Program-made: the position numbers and the translations under genes | DNA from: a virus | Reading direction: 5' to 3' (one strand) | Virus record (IMG/VR): IMGVR_UViG_3300042389_001027 | Location: 62,001 to 126,000 of that record | DNA length: 64,000 bases | The notes under the pieces: model-generated | What the model saw: only the letters and a program-made list of their open reading frames with translations | Told to the model about the DNA's origin: nothing | Database searches by the model: none | Shown here: piece by piece, positions 25,842 through 33,667 of the stretch | Position numbering within the stretch: the stretch's first letter is position 1 | Layout of the letters: each line of letters starts with the position of its first letter

Positions 25842-26161
25842 ACCGCCACCTCCGCAAACTTGCTGTACTCGTTTACGAACTCTTGTGGAGTGTGAGCGAA
25901 CCCTTTCTCCCATGCGGATTCGTAGCACGCTTGAAGGAGTGCGAGTCTTGCGATTGCGAGAGAAACTGTCGGATAGTGCTCCAACCACTCGTTGGCAACG
26001 AAGTCTGTCCACCACAGGTAACCGCTGTCATCTGCGCCTTGAGAGACAACTGCTTTCATATCGTCGTTGATGATGACGCATACTTCCTTTGATATTTCAA
26101 AGTCTGTCATGTTTGGTTGATAATCGGTGTGTGCTGAGTCAATGATGTTTGTCATGTTCAT
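25838..26161 (-). CDS. Hypothetical early protein
   Basis: 107 residues; a second ATG six bases in is an equal candidate. Includes SQGADDSGYLWWTDFVANEW and a helical second half (SLAIARLALLQACYESAW). Conserved-looking but unassigned. Confidence 0.65.
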   Translation of the reverse strand: MNMTNIIDSAHTDYQPNMTDFEISKEVCVIINDDMKAVVSQGADDSGYLWWTDFVANEWLEHYPTVSLAIARLALLQACYESAWEKGFAHTPQEFVNEYSKFAEVAV

Positions 26162-26394
26162 CCCATTTCTTCTAGTAGTTCGTCTAATGCTTCGTAGTCA
26201 AGTGAGTCATCCAACCATGCAACGCCGTCAGGAGTTCCTGCCGATGTGTAGACAAGATAGTTGGTTGCGAAATCTCGGTAGTTCATTTCTTTGCCGTACG
26301 CCATAACCATTTGGTAGAGCCGTTCGTCATTGGCGAGCCACAGGTTTACATTCCATGTCTCTCGGTTTTTCCAACCGTTGTAAGTCGTTTCCAT
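26158..26394 (-). CDS. Conserved phage protein with NRETW motif
   Basis: 78 residues from the ATG at 26394, behind CTACTAGAAAGG. The start YNGWKNRETWNVNLWLANDE is a distinctive motif of a widespread small phage/plasmid family (annotated as a DUF; function unknown). Promoter of the CACCCC class at 26431-26459. Confidence 0.75.
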   Translation of the reverse strand: METTYNGWKNRETWNVNLWLANDERLYQMVMAYGKEMNYRDFATNYLVYTSAGTPDGVAWLDDSLDYEALDELLEEMG

Positions 26395-26430
26395 TTTTAC
26401 CTTTCTAGTAGATTTATCTATCAGCACCCA

Positions 26431-26459
26431 CTTTACAGTGGGGGTGTAACACGGTTTAT
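26431..26459 (-). promoter_or_regulatory. CACCCC-class promoter
   Basis: Spacer carries GTGTTACACCCCC; -10 TAAAGT (26431-26436); -35 weak (TAAACC). Confidence 0.65.
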
Positions 26460-26483
26460 GCCACCGTCAGATGTTGCGATTGT
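26456..26483 (+). repeat. 27-bp interspersed repeat, copy 7 (spans a stop codon)
   Basis: GTTTATGCCACCGTCAGAT then GTTGCGA; contains the TGA of the gene at 26467 and overlaps the promoter of the next gene. Confidence 0.8.
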
Positions 26484-26910
26484 TGTAGAGGTGGAGGAGC
26501 CACTCCATCATGTTGGACTTGTATCCCTCCCACACGCTGTCGCCACTCATAATCCAGTCCGACAAGTCTTCCAAGTCTTGCTGAGTTGCGTCGTTCTGAA
26601 TCCATTGGAGTGCTTTCCACTCTCGGTCTTCTTCTGTGTAGATTCCGCCGTCAATGAGTGAGCCGACTTCATCTTTGATGGAGAGGGGGGAGTACGAGAC
26701 TGCGTAGCGATACTTGTTGTCGCCCCACCCCGTGTCTTTGCCCATCTGCTCAATGGAGATTCCGTAACGCTTGCCGATGTCAGAGATTTCGCTGTCGCTG
26801 GCTTCGTCAAGGAGATGATTGTCGTGGTCATCTAGGTTGTCGGTTTCTACGATGACGCATCCCTCAAGGTTGAGTACTGTGCCAGTAGTTGTGTCAATGA
26901 TGAGTTTCAT
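26467..26910 (-). CDS. Hypothetical acidic early protein
   Basis: 147 residues behind CTTACTAGAAAGG. Acidic N-terminal half (ETDNLDDHDNHLLDEASDSE) and a helical C-terminal half ending in SNMMEWLLHLYNN. No family recognised. Confidence 0.7.
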   Translation of the reverse strand: MKLIIDTTTGTVLNLEGCVIVETDNLDDHDNHLLDEASDSEISDIGKRYGISIEQMGKDTGWGDNKYRYAVSYSPLSIKDEVGSLIDGGIYTEEDREWKALQWIQNDATQQDLEDLSDWIMSGDSVWEGYKSNMMEWLLHLYNNRNI

Positions 26911-26969
26911 CTGTTTACCTTTCTAGTAAGTAGGTGTTATGTAGAGTGTAATACACTCACAGCGTCCTG

Positions 26970-27272
26970 TCAACTCGCAACAGGATTTTTCGTATAAATA
27001 AACTCATACGGTTCGCAGAGGTCAATCGCCCACTCCTCGTGAGCAATGCCCCACACATCTCGGGATTCACTGATTGCCTTCATGAGACTCTCAAGTTCCT
27101 CACGGTTCATGTGGTAGTAGTACTCCTCAAAGAACTCGTTCTGGTCATCGGGGTTCCAAGTGTCGCCGTCAAACACGAGGGTGACTTCCTGAAGGGAGTC
27201 GCGCCCATCGTCGTGGTAGTAGATGGCGCACTCAAGTGTGAGTCCGTTTACTTCGGGGATTGTGATGGTCAT
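26970..27272 (-). CDS. Hypothetical early protein
   Basis: 100 residues from the ATG at 27272, behind CTACTAGAAAGG. Beta-strands at the start (LTLECAIYYHDDGRDSLQEV) and an acidic, Tyr-rich helix (EFFEEYYYHMNREELESLM). Function unknown. Confidence 0.7.
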   Translation of the reverse strand: MTITIPEVNGLTLECAIYYHDDGRDSLQEVTLVFDGDTWNPDDQNEFFEEYYYHMNREELESLMKAISESRDVWGIAHEEWAIDLCEPYEFIYTKNPVAS

Positions 27273-27300
27273 GTCGGTTACCTTTCTAGTAGTTGATGGA

Positions 27301-27329
27301 AGTATAACAGGTGGGTGTAACACACACAA
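27301..27329 (-). promoter_or_regulatory. CACCCC-class promoter TTGTGT-17-TATACT
   Basis: Spacer carries GTGTTACACCCACCTGT; drives the gene starting at 27272. Confidence 0.75.
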
Positions 27330-27333
27330 CTAT

Positions 27334-27489
27334 TTACTTCTCATTCTCTATAACGACGGGAGTCTCCTGAAGTGTGCGCATTTCTGCGAGCATTTCTAAA
27401 ATCTCTGCGCTCTGTCGTTGTATGTCTGCGATGAGGGCGAGAGCCTTTGCTCTCTCCTCGGATGTCATGAGGTCGGGGTTGAAGGTCAT
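27334..27489 (-). CDS. Small helical early protein
   Basis: 51 residues from the ATG at 27489, AAGGAG eight bases upstream and overlap with the preceding stop. Coiled-coil-like (ALALIADIQRQSAEILEMLA). No family recognised. Confidence 0.6.
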   Translation of the reverse strand: MTFNPDLMTSEERAKALALIADIQRQSAEILEMLAEMRTLQETPVVIENEK

Positions 27490-27758
27490 ACAGACTCCTT
27501 CTGTTCCACGACTGACCAACCGATGGGTTCGCACCGCCATGTCACTCCATCTACTTCTACTTCGTCACGCACGGACAGTGCGGTATGTGTGCGGTTCTCG
27601 GGGAGGTGCGGTTCTAGCGCATCCCACAGTGACCCGTTATATAGGTTGGTGTCACGGAACGCACGCTCAACGATGTCGTGACCTTCAGTGTTCTCCCACT
27701 CAAAAGTGGCTGAAGTCGGGTCGCCGAACGCTTTCCATGTGATGGTGATTGTTGCCAT
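27486..27758 (-). CDS. Hypothetical early protein
   Basis: 90 residues. Beta start (ATITITWKAFGD), a helix, then VRDEVEVDGVTWRCEPIGW. It is the first gene of its unit, downstream of a consensus CACCCC-class promoter at 27792. Confidence 0.65.
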   Translation of the reverse strand: MATITITWKAFGDPTSATFEWENTEGHDIVERAFRDTNLYNGSLWDALEPHLPENRTHTALSVRDEVEVDGVTWRCEPIGWSVVEQKESV

Positions 27759-27791
27759 GTTTTTTCCTTTCGTTTAGTACTTACGAATACA

Positions 27792-27820
27792 ACTATACAC
27801 GAGGGGTGTAACATTGTCAA
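27792..27820 (-). promoter_or_regulatory. CACCCC-class promoter TTGACA-17-TATAGT
   Basis: Near-perfect hexamers; spacer ATGTTACACCCCTCGTG. Drives the 27758 unit. Confidence 0.85.
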
Positions 27821-28046
27821 CCTTTATTCAGAAAAGTTTAAAAGAATCTTTGGCGGAGAAAACTCATACAGATTTATGTAAAGAGTTCTTCCCAGTTACG
27901 CAAAACCCCCAAACCATTTACGCCCCCGCAAGCCCCGCAGCAAAAGCGTGCGCATCAGCCCCGCAGCGCACATTCATGTGCGGGACTCCCAGAAAAAGTC
28001 AAGAAATGTTCCCAGAGTTACGACATGGCGGGGCTGTGGCGAACTA

Positions 28047-28454
28047 ATGTTCGGTTTCATGAAACCCAATCGCATTGACAATGCCACTCGCTGGCAACTC
28101 CACCTAACAGCACTACAACAGTTCGTTACCCGAACTGGCTCTGCCCGTGTTCCGTCCACACACACTGAGGTCGTGGAAGGTCGCAATGTTGCCCTTGGCG
28201 CATGGGTCGGGTACATGAGACAGCGCAATCGTGCTGGGTTGTTGTCCTCGGAGCGTAAGCAAACCCTTGAGGCAATCTCGGGCTGGGCTTGGGGACCGCT
28301 TCGCCCTGGCCCTGCGACCAATACGGAACGAGATGAAAACATTGTCGTCCTTCGCTCACAAGGTCTGAGCCTTGAGACAATCGCAAGCAAGTTCGGTATC
28401 TCTCGTCAGCGAGTTCATCAAATCGCTCGTTCACACACCAACGCCAATGCCTGA
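28047..28454 (+). CDS. Helicase-associated (HA) domain plus sigma-region-4-like HTH protein
   Basis: 135 residues; start uncertain between ATG 28047 and 28059. Residues about 13-85 match the HA domain (WQLHLTALQQFV, GRNVALGAWVGYMRQRNRAG, GWAWGPL). The end (SLETIASKFGISRQRVHQIA) is an HTH like sigma-70 region 4 or small phage regulators. DNA binding is very likely, so it is a candidate regulator of the repeated early promoters (inference). Overlaps the next gene by 8 bases. Confidence 0.78.
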   Translation: MFGFMKPNRIDNATRWQLHLTALQQFVTRTGSARVPSTHTEVVEGRNVALGAWVGYMRQRNRAGLLSSERKQTLEAISGWAWGPLRPGPATNTERDENIVVLRSQGLSLETIASKFGISRQRVHQIARSHTNANA

Positions 28455-28740
28455 ACACGACCCAAGTAAGTGGAGAATGGTTGACCCCAACTGGCGTATC
28501 CCAGTTGATGAGTCTGAAGTCTTTACTCCCTTGGAGCAGAACCGAGTTCCGATTAGCGGTCTTGTGCTCAAGATGTTGTGGGGGTTTATCACATTCGTTG
28601 GTCTTGTTGGTGCTGGGGTGTTTGGTATCGCTAATCTTGCTGGCGCAGAACAAATCGGTCTACTGGATTCTTATGGAATCTCACTGATTCTGATTCTGCT
28701 CCGCGCTTTGGATAAAACGACATTCGGGAAACAATCCTAA
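28447..28740 (+). CDS. Membrane protein with two TM segments
   Basis: 97 residues from the ATG at 28447. Soluble N-terminus of about 35 residues, then hydrophobic helices at about 40-68 and 73-90. No family recognised. Followed by a bidirectional terminator. Confidence 0.65.
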   Translation: MPEHDPSKWRMVDPNWRIPVDESEVFTPLEQNRVPISGLVLKMLWGFITFVGLVGAGVFGIANLAGAEQIGLLDSYGISLILILLRALDKTTFGKQS

Positions 28741-28747
28741 AAACAAA

Positions 28748-28785
28748 ACAACCCCTCAGGCTTTCGCCATTGGGGTTGCTTCGGA
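28748..28785. terminator. Hairpin between convergent genes
   Basis: CAACCCC and GGGGTTG arms around a 20-nt loop, A-rich on one side; placed after the + operon. Confidence 0.5.
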
Positions 28786-28862
28786 GCAGTTGAGGGTGAA
28801 AGGAGTAAAGTTCCTCACTTCTCTATTTGGTCGTACGCCGACTATTCGTCGTACCAGCAGGG

Positions 28863-30350
28863 TCAGAGGTTGCCCCCCTGAACCCGTCGCCATGTTTGCT
28901 TCCAACAGTTTGGATACCACATGGCTGGTTTGATTCCTGACTTCAGTTGCTCAAGAGCCTTGATTCCTTCTTGTACATTCACACGAACGATTACCTTTTC
29001 TTTGCGAACCTGCTTGATACAGTCCATTGCGAGAAAGTCCTCGTAACCGTGGTTGATTCCATGAACAAGTCCGTCCGTGATGAACACGACTGGTGCGTTC
29101 TTGTGTTGCTTCTGCTTGATTGCCCAACGCAGAGCCTCACCGTCAACACCGTTGCCACCGCTACGCTCGGGAACTGCGTCAACCATACGACCCTTTTCCG
29201 CAAGAATGAACAAGTTGTCCTTCTTGTTTTGTGAGTCTGTGGAATAAACCGCAACCGTTGCGCCGGGAGCCTGCTCCATGATTTTCACAAGGTCTGCCGT
29301 GGAGAGTCGCATAGAGCCTGAACCGTCAATGATGACGACTCCACCGTTGCCCTTCTTGCTTGCGTCAAAGATACGACGCTCAGGGTCAATCAACATTCGC
29401 CCGATACGACGAGGGTTGCGTCCCATGTCGGTTGCCCGACGCTTGCGACCCAATCCACCTTGTGCGTGACGAGTGAGTGGGAGTTTGCGAACCTTGAGTT
29501 CTGCCCAAGAGACCGCACGACCACCTTCGCTCGCAGGATTGATTTCCTTGAGTTTGGTTTTGTCAACCTTTGGCTTCGCAGGTTGCTTGTCTGCTTTGCC
29601 AATCTTGTTTGGTTGAGTTTCGCCGTTTGCTTCTGGCTTTCCGCCACCGTCATCACTTGACTGACCTTCTTGACCTTCCTCACCTTCGTCGTTCTCGTCC
29701 TCGGGTGGGTTGGCGATTCGGTCAATCATCTCTGCGATTACTTCGGTGTGGGTGAATCCCAACGGTGCGAGACCGCTTTTTGCGTCAACCGCCGTGCTTG
29801 CGAGAGTCCGACGCTTGTCTGCCTTCGCAATCAGTTTCTCAACCTTCTTGGCAATGTCTCGGAGTGCGTTCGCCCATTCGGGATTTTCCCTGCGGATTCC
29901 CGTGATGAATGGCTTGAGTCCTGCGGAGTTGGAGAATCCAACGACCGTGTAGACCGCACTTGTCCAATCGCCTTGCTTGGCGATTCGTACGCCTGCCTCA
30001 AGTTCAGACCCGTCGCTGAGGTGAGTGAGAACATCAAACCCTGCCTTCTGAGCAAGGAAGTTCACTCGGGATTCCTCAACTGCTCGCAGAGCGATTTCAC
30101 TCGCAATGTTTCGCTGAATCCATGCTGAGAAGTCGTGCGCTGGTGAGACCTTTGCGTGAACCATCTCGTGAGCCCGAATACAACGCTCAGTCTCTCCGTC
30201 ATTTACGGGGACGACCATCACCTTGTCAACAATGTTGGTGTGAGGGAGTCCTCGGACTGGAGCACATGGGTCAACGACCCACGCCCCAATCTCTGTGTCC
30301 CTGCGCCCCAACATCTCGGGCATGGGTTGGTTGTTCATTGTCGCAGTCAT
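28863..30350 (-). CDS. Metallopeptidase-like/VWA domain protein (DUF2201-type)
   Basis: 495 residues, coupled to the AAA+ gene upstream. The N-terminal domain has a zincin motif HEMVH near residue 61, followed by the W..N..E pattern of DUF2201-type proteins. A charged linker (215-275) includes SSDDGGGKP encoded by a 27-bp repeat copy. The C-terminal von Willebrand A domain shows an intact MIDAS (DGSGSM near 342-347, then FITDG). VWA proteins of this kind act with MoxR ATPases to remodel or activate targets. The substrate in this phage is unknown. Confidence 0.82.
   Translation of the reverse strand: MTATMNNQPMPEMLGRRDTEIGAWVVDPCAPVRGLPHTNIVDKVMVVPVNDGETERCIRAHEMVHAKVSPAHDFSAWIQRNIASEIALRAVEESRVNFLAQKAGFDVLTHLSDGSELEAGVRIAKQGDWTSAVYTVVGFSNSAGLKPFITGIRRENPEWANALRDIAKKVEKLIAKADKRRTLASTAVDAKSGLAPLGFTHTEVIAEMIDRIANPPEDENDEGEEGQEGQSSDDGGGKPEANGETQPNKIGKADKQPAKPKVDKTKLKEINPASEGGRAVSWAELKVRKLPLTRHAQGGLGRKRRATDMGRNPRRIGRMLIDPERRIFDASKKGNGGVVIIDGSGSMRLSTADLVKIMEQAPGATVAVYSTDSQNKKDNLFILAEKGRMVDAVPERSGGNGVDGEALRWAIKQKQHKNAPVVFITDGLVHGINHGYEDFLAMDCIKQVRKEKVIVRVNVQEGIKALEQLKSGIKPAMWYPNCWKQTWRRVQGGNL
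29637..29660 (+). repeat. 27-bp interspersed repeat, copy 8 (inside CDS)
   Basis: CTTTCCGCCACCGTC then ATCACTTGA; encodes SSDDGGGKP in the VWA gene, identical in peptide and codon phase to copy 2. Confidence 0.9.
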
Positions 30351-31069
30351 CACGCACCAACCTTGTCAAGTGCGATTGCGTCCATGAACGATTGTGCTCG
30401 GTCTCGGAACACCATCTTGCTTGCCTTCTCGTCGCCCAACTGCTTGCGGAGCGAGTCAAATGCGTAGAAGGTGCGGAGACTGATACGACGCTCGCCTGCG
30501 TCTGCCATACGGACTGCGTATCCACGCAAATCCTCTGACAGTTTGAGTAGAGCGTTCGGGTGAGGTTGGTTGATTCGGATTGCCACGGGGAATCTGTCTT
30601 TCAGAGCCTCGGGGAGTTCCCTCATGTCCTCAATGTTGGTGGTCATGACGACGCTGAATCCGTCAAGGGGACGAACCTTGCGACCGTTGTCGGGGTTTTC
30701 CCATGACGCTGATTCGGGAGAGTCGGTCATTGCGAGGAGAGTTGCGAACACATCTCCCCCTGCCTTGTCAATCTCGTCAATCACGAGACGACCGCCACGG
30801 AGACCGTCGCCCTGCCATGCCTTGATTGCCTGACCGTCATTCCAACGCCACTCGCCATTGGCAGAGGGCTTGTAGTGACCCTCAACTTGAGCGTTAGTCA
30901 TGTCGTCGGTACAGATGAGTCGCCACGCACCGCCTGCCACATCACCCATGTTCATGCCTGCGTAGGTCTTGCCAGTTCCTGGGGGACCGAACAGAATCAC
31001 ACGGTCAATGCCTGCGATAAGTGCGTCGTTGACTTCCTGCCAACAACTCGGGAGTTCTACTTGATTCAT
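30350..31069 (-). CDS. MoxR/CobS-like AAA+ ATPase
   Basis: 239 residues. Walker A GPPGTGKT (about 31-38), Walker B RLVIDEIDKAGG (about 95-106), sensor I VVMTTNIED, and an arginine in LKDRFPVAIRI. Compact, without extra domains. It ends in a 1-3 nt overlap with the VWA gene, the classic MoxR-VWA pairing. It probably energises conformational change in the VWA/metallopeptidase partner. Confidence 0.88.
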   Translation of the reverse strand: MNQVELPSCWQEVNDALIAGIDRVILFGPPGTGKTYAGMNMGDVAGGAWRLICTDDMTNAQVEGHYKPSANGEWRWNDGQAIKAWQGDGLRGGRLVIDEIDKAGGDVFATLLAMTDSPESASWENPDNGRKVRPLDGFSVVMTTNIEDMRELPEALKDRFPVAIRINQPHPNALLKLSEDLRGYAVRMADAGERRISLRTFYAFDSLRKQLGDEKASKMVFRDRAQSFMDAIALDKVGA

Positions 31070-31193
31070 TGTTCCTTCTTTCTAGGTTTAGTCGGTTTAT
31101 CTAACAAGGAGAAGTGTATCTACTTATTAGTGATTTGTCAACTCTTTTCTGAGGTTTTTTTTCGGGAGTTTTCTCTCTCCCTCAGCAACCCCC

Positions 31194-31249
31194 ATCTTAC
31201 AGAGGGGGTGTAACACAGTAACGAACAGAGTGACCGAAAGTGTGCGCTC
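31194..31249 (-). promoter_or_regulatory. Composite upstream element plus CACCCC-class promoter
   Basis: Minus strand reads GAGCGCACACTTT (31237-31249), ten bases, GTTCGTTACT, GTGTTACACCCCC, then -10 TAAGAT (31194-31199). Drives the AAA+/VWA pair. Confidence 0.75.
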
Positions 31250-31263
31250 TGTCCGAAACTTTG

Positions 31264-32034
31264 TTAGTTGCTCACGGTTGTTCGCACTCCCTGACGGATT
31301 GCCTCAAACATGGCAAGAATGTTCTTGTCGGGGTGAGCCAACGGTTCACCAACCTCACCCATGACTTCGGATTCACACTTGGACTTCAGGTCGTCAATCT
31401 TGTCTTGGTATGCCTGCCAGTCAAAGTCCTCGTCGTTCCAATCCAAGTCTGCGTATCCCTCAATGTCCTCAACATTCCCATCACAGGTTGCGACGAGACC
31501 GTTCTGAATACGCCCTGCCCCAACGAGACCGTTTCCAAGTTCCTCGTACTGAATGTGGAACTCCAATGTTGGGAACATTGTGGAAATGTGGTTGAGTGCG
31601 TCAATCGGGGGTGACCACGCCGTATCAAAGGAGAAGTCAAGGTGAGTGTCTGAGTGACCGTTGAGACGAGTCTCGCAGTCGCCCCACTTTGTTCCCCAAT
31701 GCGAGCAACACCAGTCGTACCAGTCTTTCGCACCATACTTGGCGAGATTTGCCTGATTTCGTGCGTAGCCTTCCGCATTGCGAGTGACCAGTTCGTTGTA
31801 CCATTCCTCGGTGATTTCGCCCTTCTCCATTGACACCTTCCAGTTGGGGTGTTCCTCGGGAGTGAAGAATCCTGCGGTGGATTCCTTGAGTTCGGTCGGA
31901 ATCGGATAGAGACGACTAATAATGTCGTATGTGTCGTGTCCTTCGTCGTTCACGGTGTGGACTCGCTGAAGGAAGTCCGTGATGGACTCAGGGTCTCCCT
32001 GAATCGTCATAGTGTTGTTACACCAGTTGGGCAT
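31264..32034 (-). CDS. Api92/DUF1281-like ferredoxin-fold protein
   Basis: 256 residues from the ATG at 32034. The start MPNWCNNTMTIQGD is the signature of the YubB/DUF1281 (Api92-like) family found in plasmids and phages; CCSHWGTKWGDCET and the FDTAWSPP motif fit too. Function unknown; often encoded with anti-defence or transfer genes. Expressed from a CACCCC-class promoter at 32132. Confidence 0.85.
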   Translation of the reverse strand: MPNWCNNTMTIQGDPESITDFLQRVHTVNDEGHDTYDIISRLYPIPTELKESTAGFFTPEEHPNWKVSMEKGEITEEWYNELVTRNAEGYARNQANLAKYGAKDWYDWCCSHWGTKWGDCETRLNGHSDTHLDFSFDTAWSPPIDALNHISTMFPTLEFHIQYEELGNGLVGAGRIQNGLVATCDGNVEDIEGYADLDWNDEDFDWQAYQDKIDDLKSKCESEVMGEVGEPLAHPDKNILAMFEAIRQGVRTTVSN

Positions 32035-32131
32035 TTGCTTACTCCTTATTTCTAGTAGGTATCGGAGAGTGTATCTCCTTTTTATTTCGCTGTCAACTTT
32101 ATCCGAAGATTTTTTTGACTGCTTGCCCCAC

Positions 32132-32190
32132 ACCTTACAGAAGGGGTGTGACACAGATAGAACGAACACAACCATCAGAAGTGTGCGCTC
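32132..32190 (-). promoter_or_regulatory. Composite element plus CACCCC-class promoter
   Basis: GAGCGCACACTT (32179-32190), then TGTTCGTT at the same distance as other copies, GTGTCACACCCC and -10 TAAGGT (32132-32137). Confidence 0.7.
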
Positions 32191-32201
32191 TTTCTAAACA
32201 A

Positions 32202-32230
32202 ACTTTACCAAAGGGGTGTAACACAGTTCC
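32202..32230 (-). promoter_or_regulatory. CACCCC-class promoter GGAACT-17-TAAAGT
   Basis: Spacer GTGTTACACCCCTTTGG. The -35 end abuts two DnaA-like boxes. Confidence 0.6.
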
Positions 32231-32232
32231 CC

Positions 32233-32253
32233 TGTGGATAAGCCTGTGGATAA
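32233..32253 (-). promoter_or_regulatory. Two DnaA-like boxes
   Basis: Two perfect TGTGGATAA (TTATCCACA on the other strand) spaced 12 bp start to start. Confidence 0.55.
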
Positions 32254-32294
32254 CTTGGACACCATAAATACATACGCATACACATGAACGCACG

Positions 32295-32320
32295 GCTATA
32301 CGCCACCGTCGCTACTTGTA
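32295..32320 (+). repeat. 27-bp interspersed repeat, copy 9
   Basis: GCTATACGCCACCGTCGCT then ACTTGTAAG; intergenic. Confidence 0.9.
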
Positions 32321-32427
32321 AGCACACACACAAGCACACGCTCGCGCGCGCGTAAGCCCCGTGGGCGCATCACCAGATGCGGGACTCCCCATGCCCGCTT
32401 CCGCAGCGGGGCTCGTGGGGAAGATGG

Positions 32428-32625
32428 TTAGTCAATGACCACCCATCTGTCGCCCGCTTCTGCGATAAGTCCGAGTTGTGAGCCATTGTCCCACTTCACG
32501 AAAACAGTTCCGAAGTCGTCAATGAAATCAACATTCCCTTCGTCGCCTTGTCGTAGAAGTGTGTATGCGTCATTCGTGTACTGGAGTCGCACACGCTTTC
32601 CGAGAAGATACGAAAGATGTTTCAT
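32428..32625 (-). CDS. DUF4314-like small protein
   Basis: 65 residues from the ATG at 32625 (ATGA overlap). KRVRLQYTNDAYTLLRQGDE, GTVFVKWDNGSQLGLI and GDRW match the DUF4314 beta-barrel pattern (RVRL...D....G..G.V......V.WDNG..L). Function unknown. Confidence 0.75.
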   Translation of the reverse strand: MKHLSYLLGKRVRLQYTNDAYTLLRQGDEGNVDFIDDFGTVFVKWDNGSQLGLIAEAGDRWVVID

Positions 32626-32876
32626 TTGTTTGCCCAATACTCCTCGTGAGATAACCACAGTTTGCCGTTGTCTTGCCAACGCTTCGTGAGCATGAAAACA
32701 ATCTCACGGAACTCTGAACGGGTAACTTCCCAATCCAATAGGTTCTCATCAAACTGATTGTTCTCAAACTCAAGAATGATTGTGGCAATCGCTTCATGCC
32801 CACTCAATGTTCCGAGTGAGTAGTAATGCTCGTCAATCACATTCATTATTTCTTCGTATTTGTTTGTTAGTGTCAT
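32622..32876 (-). CDS. Hypothetical helical early protein
   Basis: 84 residues from the ATG at 32876, GAGGAAG seven bases before it. Helical (KYEEIMNVIDEHYYSLGTLS, EFREIVFMLTKRWQDNGKLW). Coupled on both sides by ATGA overlaps. Confidence 0.65.
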   Translation of the reverse strand: MTLTNKYEEIMNVIDEHYYSLGTLSGHEAIATIILEFENNQFDENLLDWEVTRSEFREIVFMLTKRWQDNGKLWLSHEEYWANK

Positions 32877-33001
32877 GCCACTTCCTCGTCGTCGGGGGGC
32901 GCACAGTCGTAACAGACTCGCCCGAATGATGACCACACTTCTGAAGTGTCGTCGTGTGTGTTTTGACCGCATTGGTTACAGGTGAGAGTCTCAGTAGTCA
33001 T
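32873..33001 (-). CDS. Small zinc-finger protein
   Basis: 42 residues with CNQC at 8-11 and CYDC at 30-33, a minimal four-Cys zinc ribbon, and an acidic tail. Overlaps the gene upstream by 11 bases and the one downstream by 4. Confidence 0.6.
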   Translation of the reverse strand: MTTETLTCNQCGQNTHDDTSEVWSSFGRVCYDCAPPDDEEVA

Positions 33002-33230
33002 CTAGGGTGTCTCCGTTTTGGTCTTGGAAGATGAGGTCTCTTGCTCGTGCGTTACGCATCATGTCAAGTGTTTCGTTCTCTATGTAGAGAATGACATCAT
33101 CAAGTGTGAAGTTCATTTCTTCGCCGTTGAGAATACGGTTATCTTCTTTGAGTGTTTGGATAACTTCATCAACGCCGTATGTGGAAACCCACATCACATT
33201 TATGCGTTCGGGCATTACTTCTAGTTCCAT
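32991..33230 (-). CDS. Hypothetical early protein
   Basis: 79 residues behind CTACTAGAAAGGAAC. Mixed alpha/beta, acidic (LDDVILYIENETLDMM). No family recognised. Confidence 0.65.
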   Translation of the reverse strand: MELEVMPERINVMWVSTYGVDEVIQTLKEDNRILNGEEMNFTLDDVILYIENETLDMMRNARARDLIFQDQNGDTLDDY

Positions 33231-33258
33231 CTATGTGTTCCTTTCTAGTAGTTACAGC

Positions 33259-33287
33259 AACACCCCTCAGTATAAGTGAGGGGTGTT
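33259..33287. promoter_or_regulatory. Perfect 11-bp inverted repeat of the CACCCC operator with TATACT in the loop
   Basis: AACACCCCTCA and TGAGGGGTGTT flank a 7-base centre; minus-strand -10 TATACT lies at 33269-33274. It doubles the operator core around one promoter and could also form an RNA hairpin. Drives the gene at 33230. Confidence 0.7.
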
Positions 33288-33294
33288 ATAGGGA

Positions 33295-33537
33295 TTAGCC
33301 CTCGTCTGCGTAGAGAGTTGCTTCGTCGTAATACGAGTAGTCGTAGTCCTGAAGATGACCAATCGCTTCCTCAAGAGAGTTTGCCTCAATGAGGTTTGAG
33401 TAATCCAAGTGTGGAGATGCTGGAGTTCTTGTGGCAGAGACACGGAATAGAGTTCCGCCTAACTCTCGCACCTCTAGGTTGGGGAAGAAACTTCCCGTTC
33501 CTGTCCAGATTGCGTATTCTTGTAGTTCGTTTGTCAT
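33295..33537 (-). CDS. Hypothetical early protein
   Basis: 80 residues. Beta-rich (YAIWTGTGSFFPNLEVRELG) with an acidic, Tyr-rich end (LQDYDYSYYDEATLY). No family recognised. Confidence 0.65.
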   Translation of the reverse strand: MTNELQEYAIWTGTGSFFPNLEVRELGGTLFRVSATRTPASPHLDYSNLIEANSLEEAIGHLQDYDYSYYDEATLYADEG

Positions 33538-33634
33538 TAGTTTCTTTTTCCTTGCCCCTTTCCAGAGCGTAGTAGTTGTTCTTATCTTCAGTATAACAGG
33601 TTATGTTAGATAAAACAACCTGTCAGCGGAGAAA

Positions 33635-33655
33635 CCACTCCCCGTGAGGAGTGGT
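33635..33655. terminator. Strong hairpin before the next unit
   Basis: ACCACTCC and GGAGTGGT arms with a 6-base loop between two minus-strand genes; no long T run, so termination is probable but not certain. Confidence 0.45.
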
Positions 33656-33667
33656 CACCCTGAGTGG

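Larger units (their letters stand above)
32035..32427. other. Control region: tandem promoters, DnaA-like boxes, repeat, hairpins
   Basis: No gene. Contains two CACCCC-class sites (32132-32160, 32202-32230), one GAGCGCACACTT element, two TGTGGATAA boxes, one 27-bp repeat copy and AGCCCCG/CGGGACT/GCGGGGCT hairpin pieces at 32353-32415. Confidence 0.6.

Noticed and set aside
29670-30538. Several + frames opposite the VWA and AAA+ genes
   Set aside because: Antisense to genes with clear motifs and with no ribosome-binding leader.
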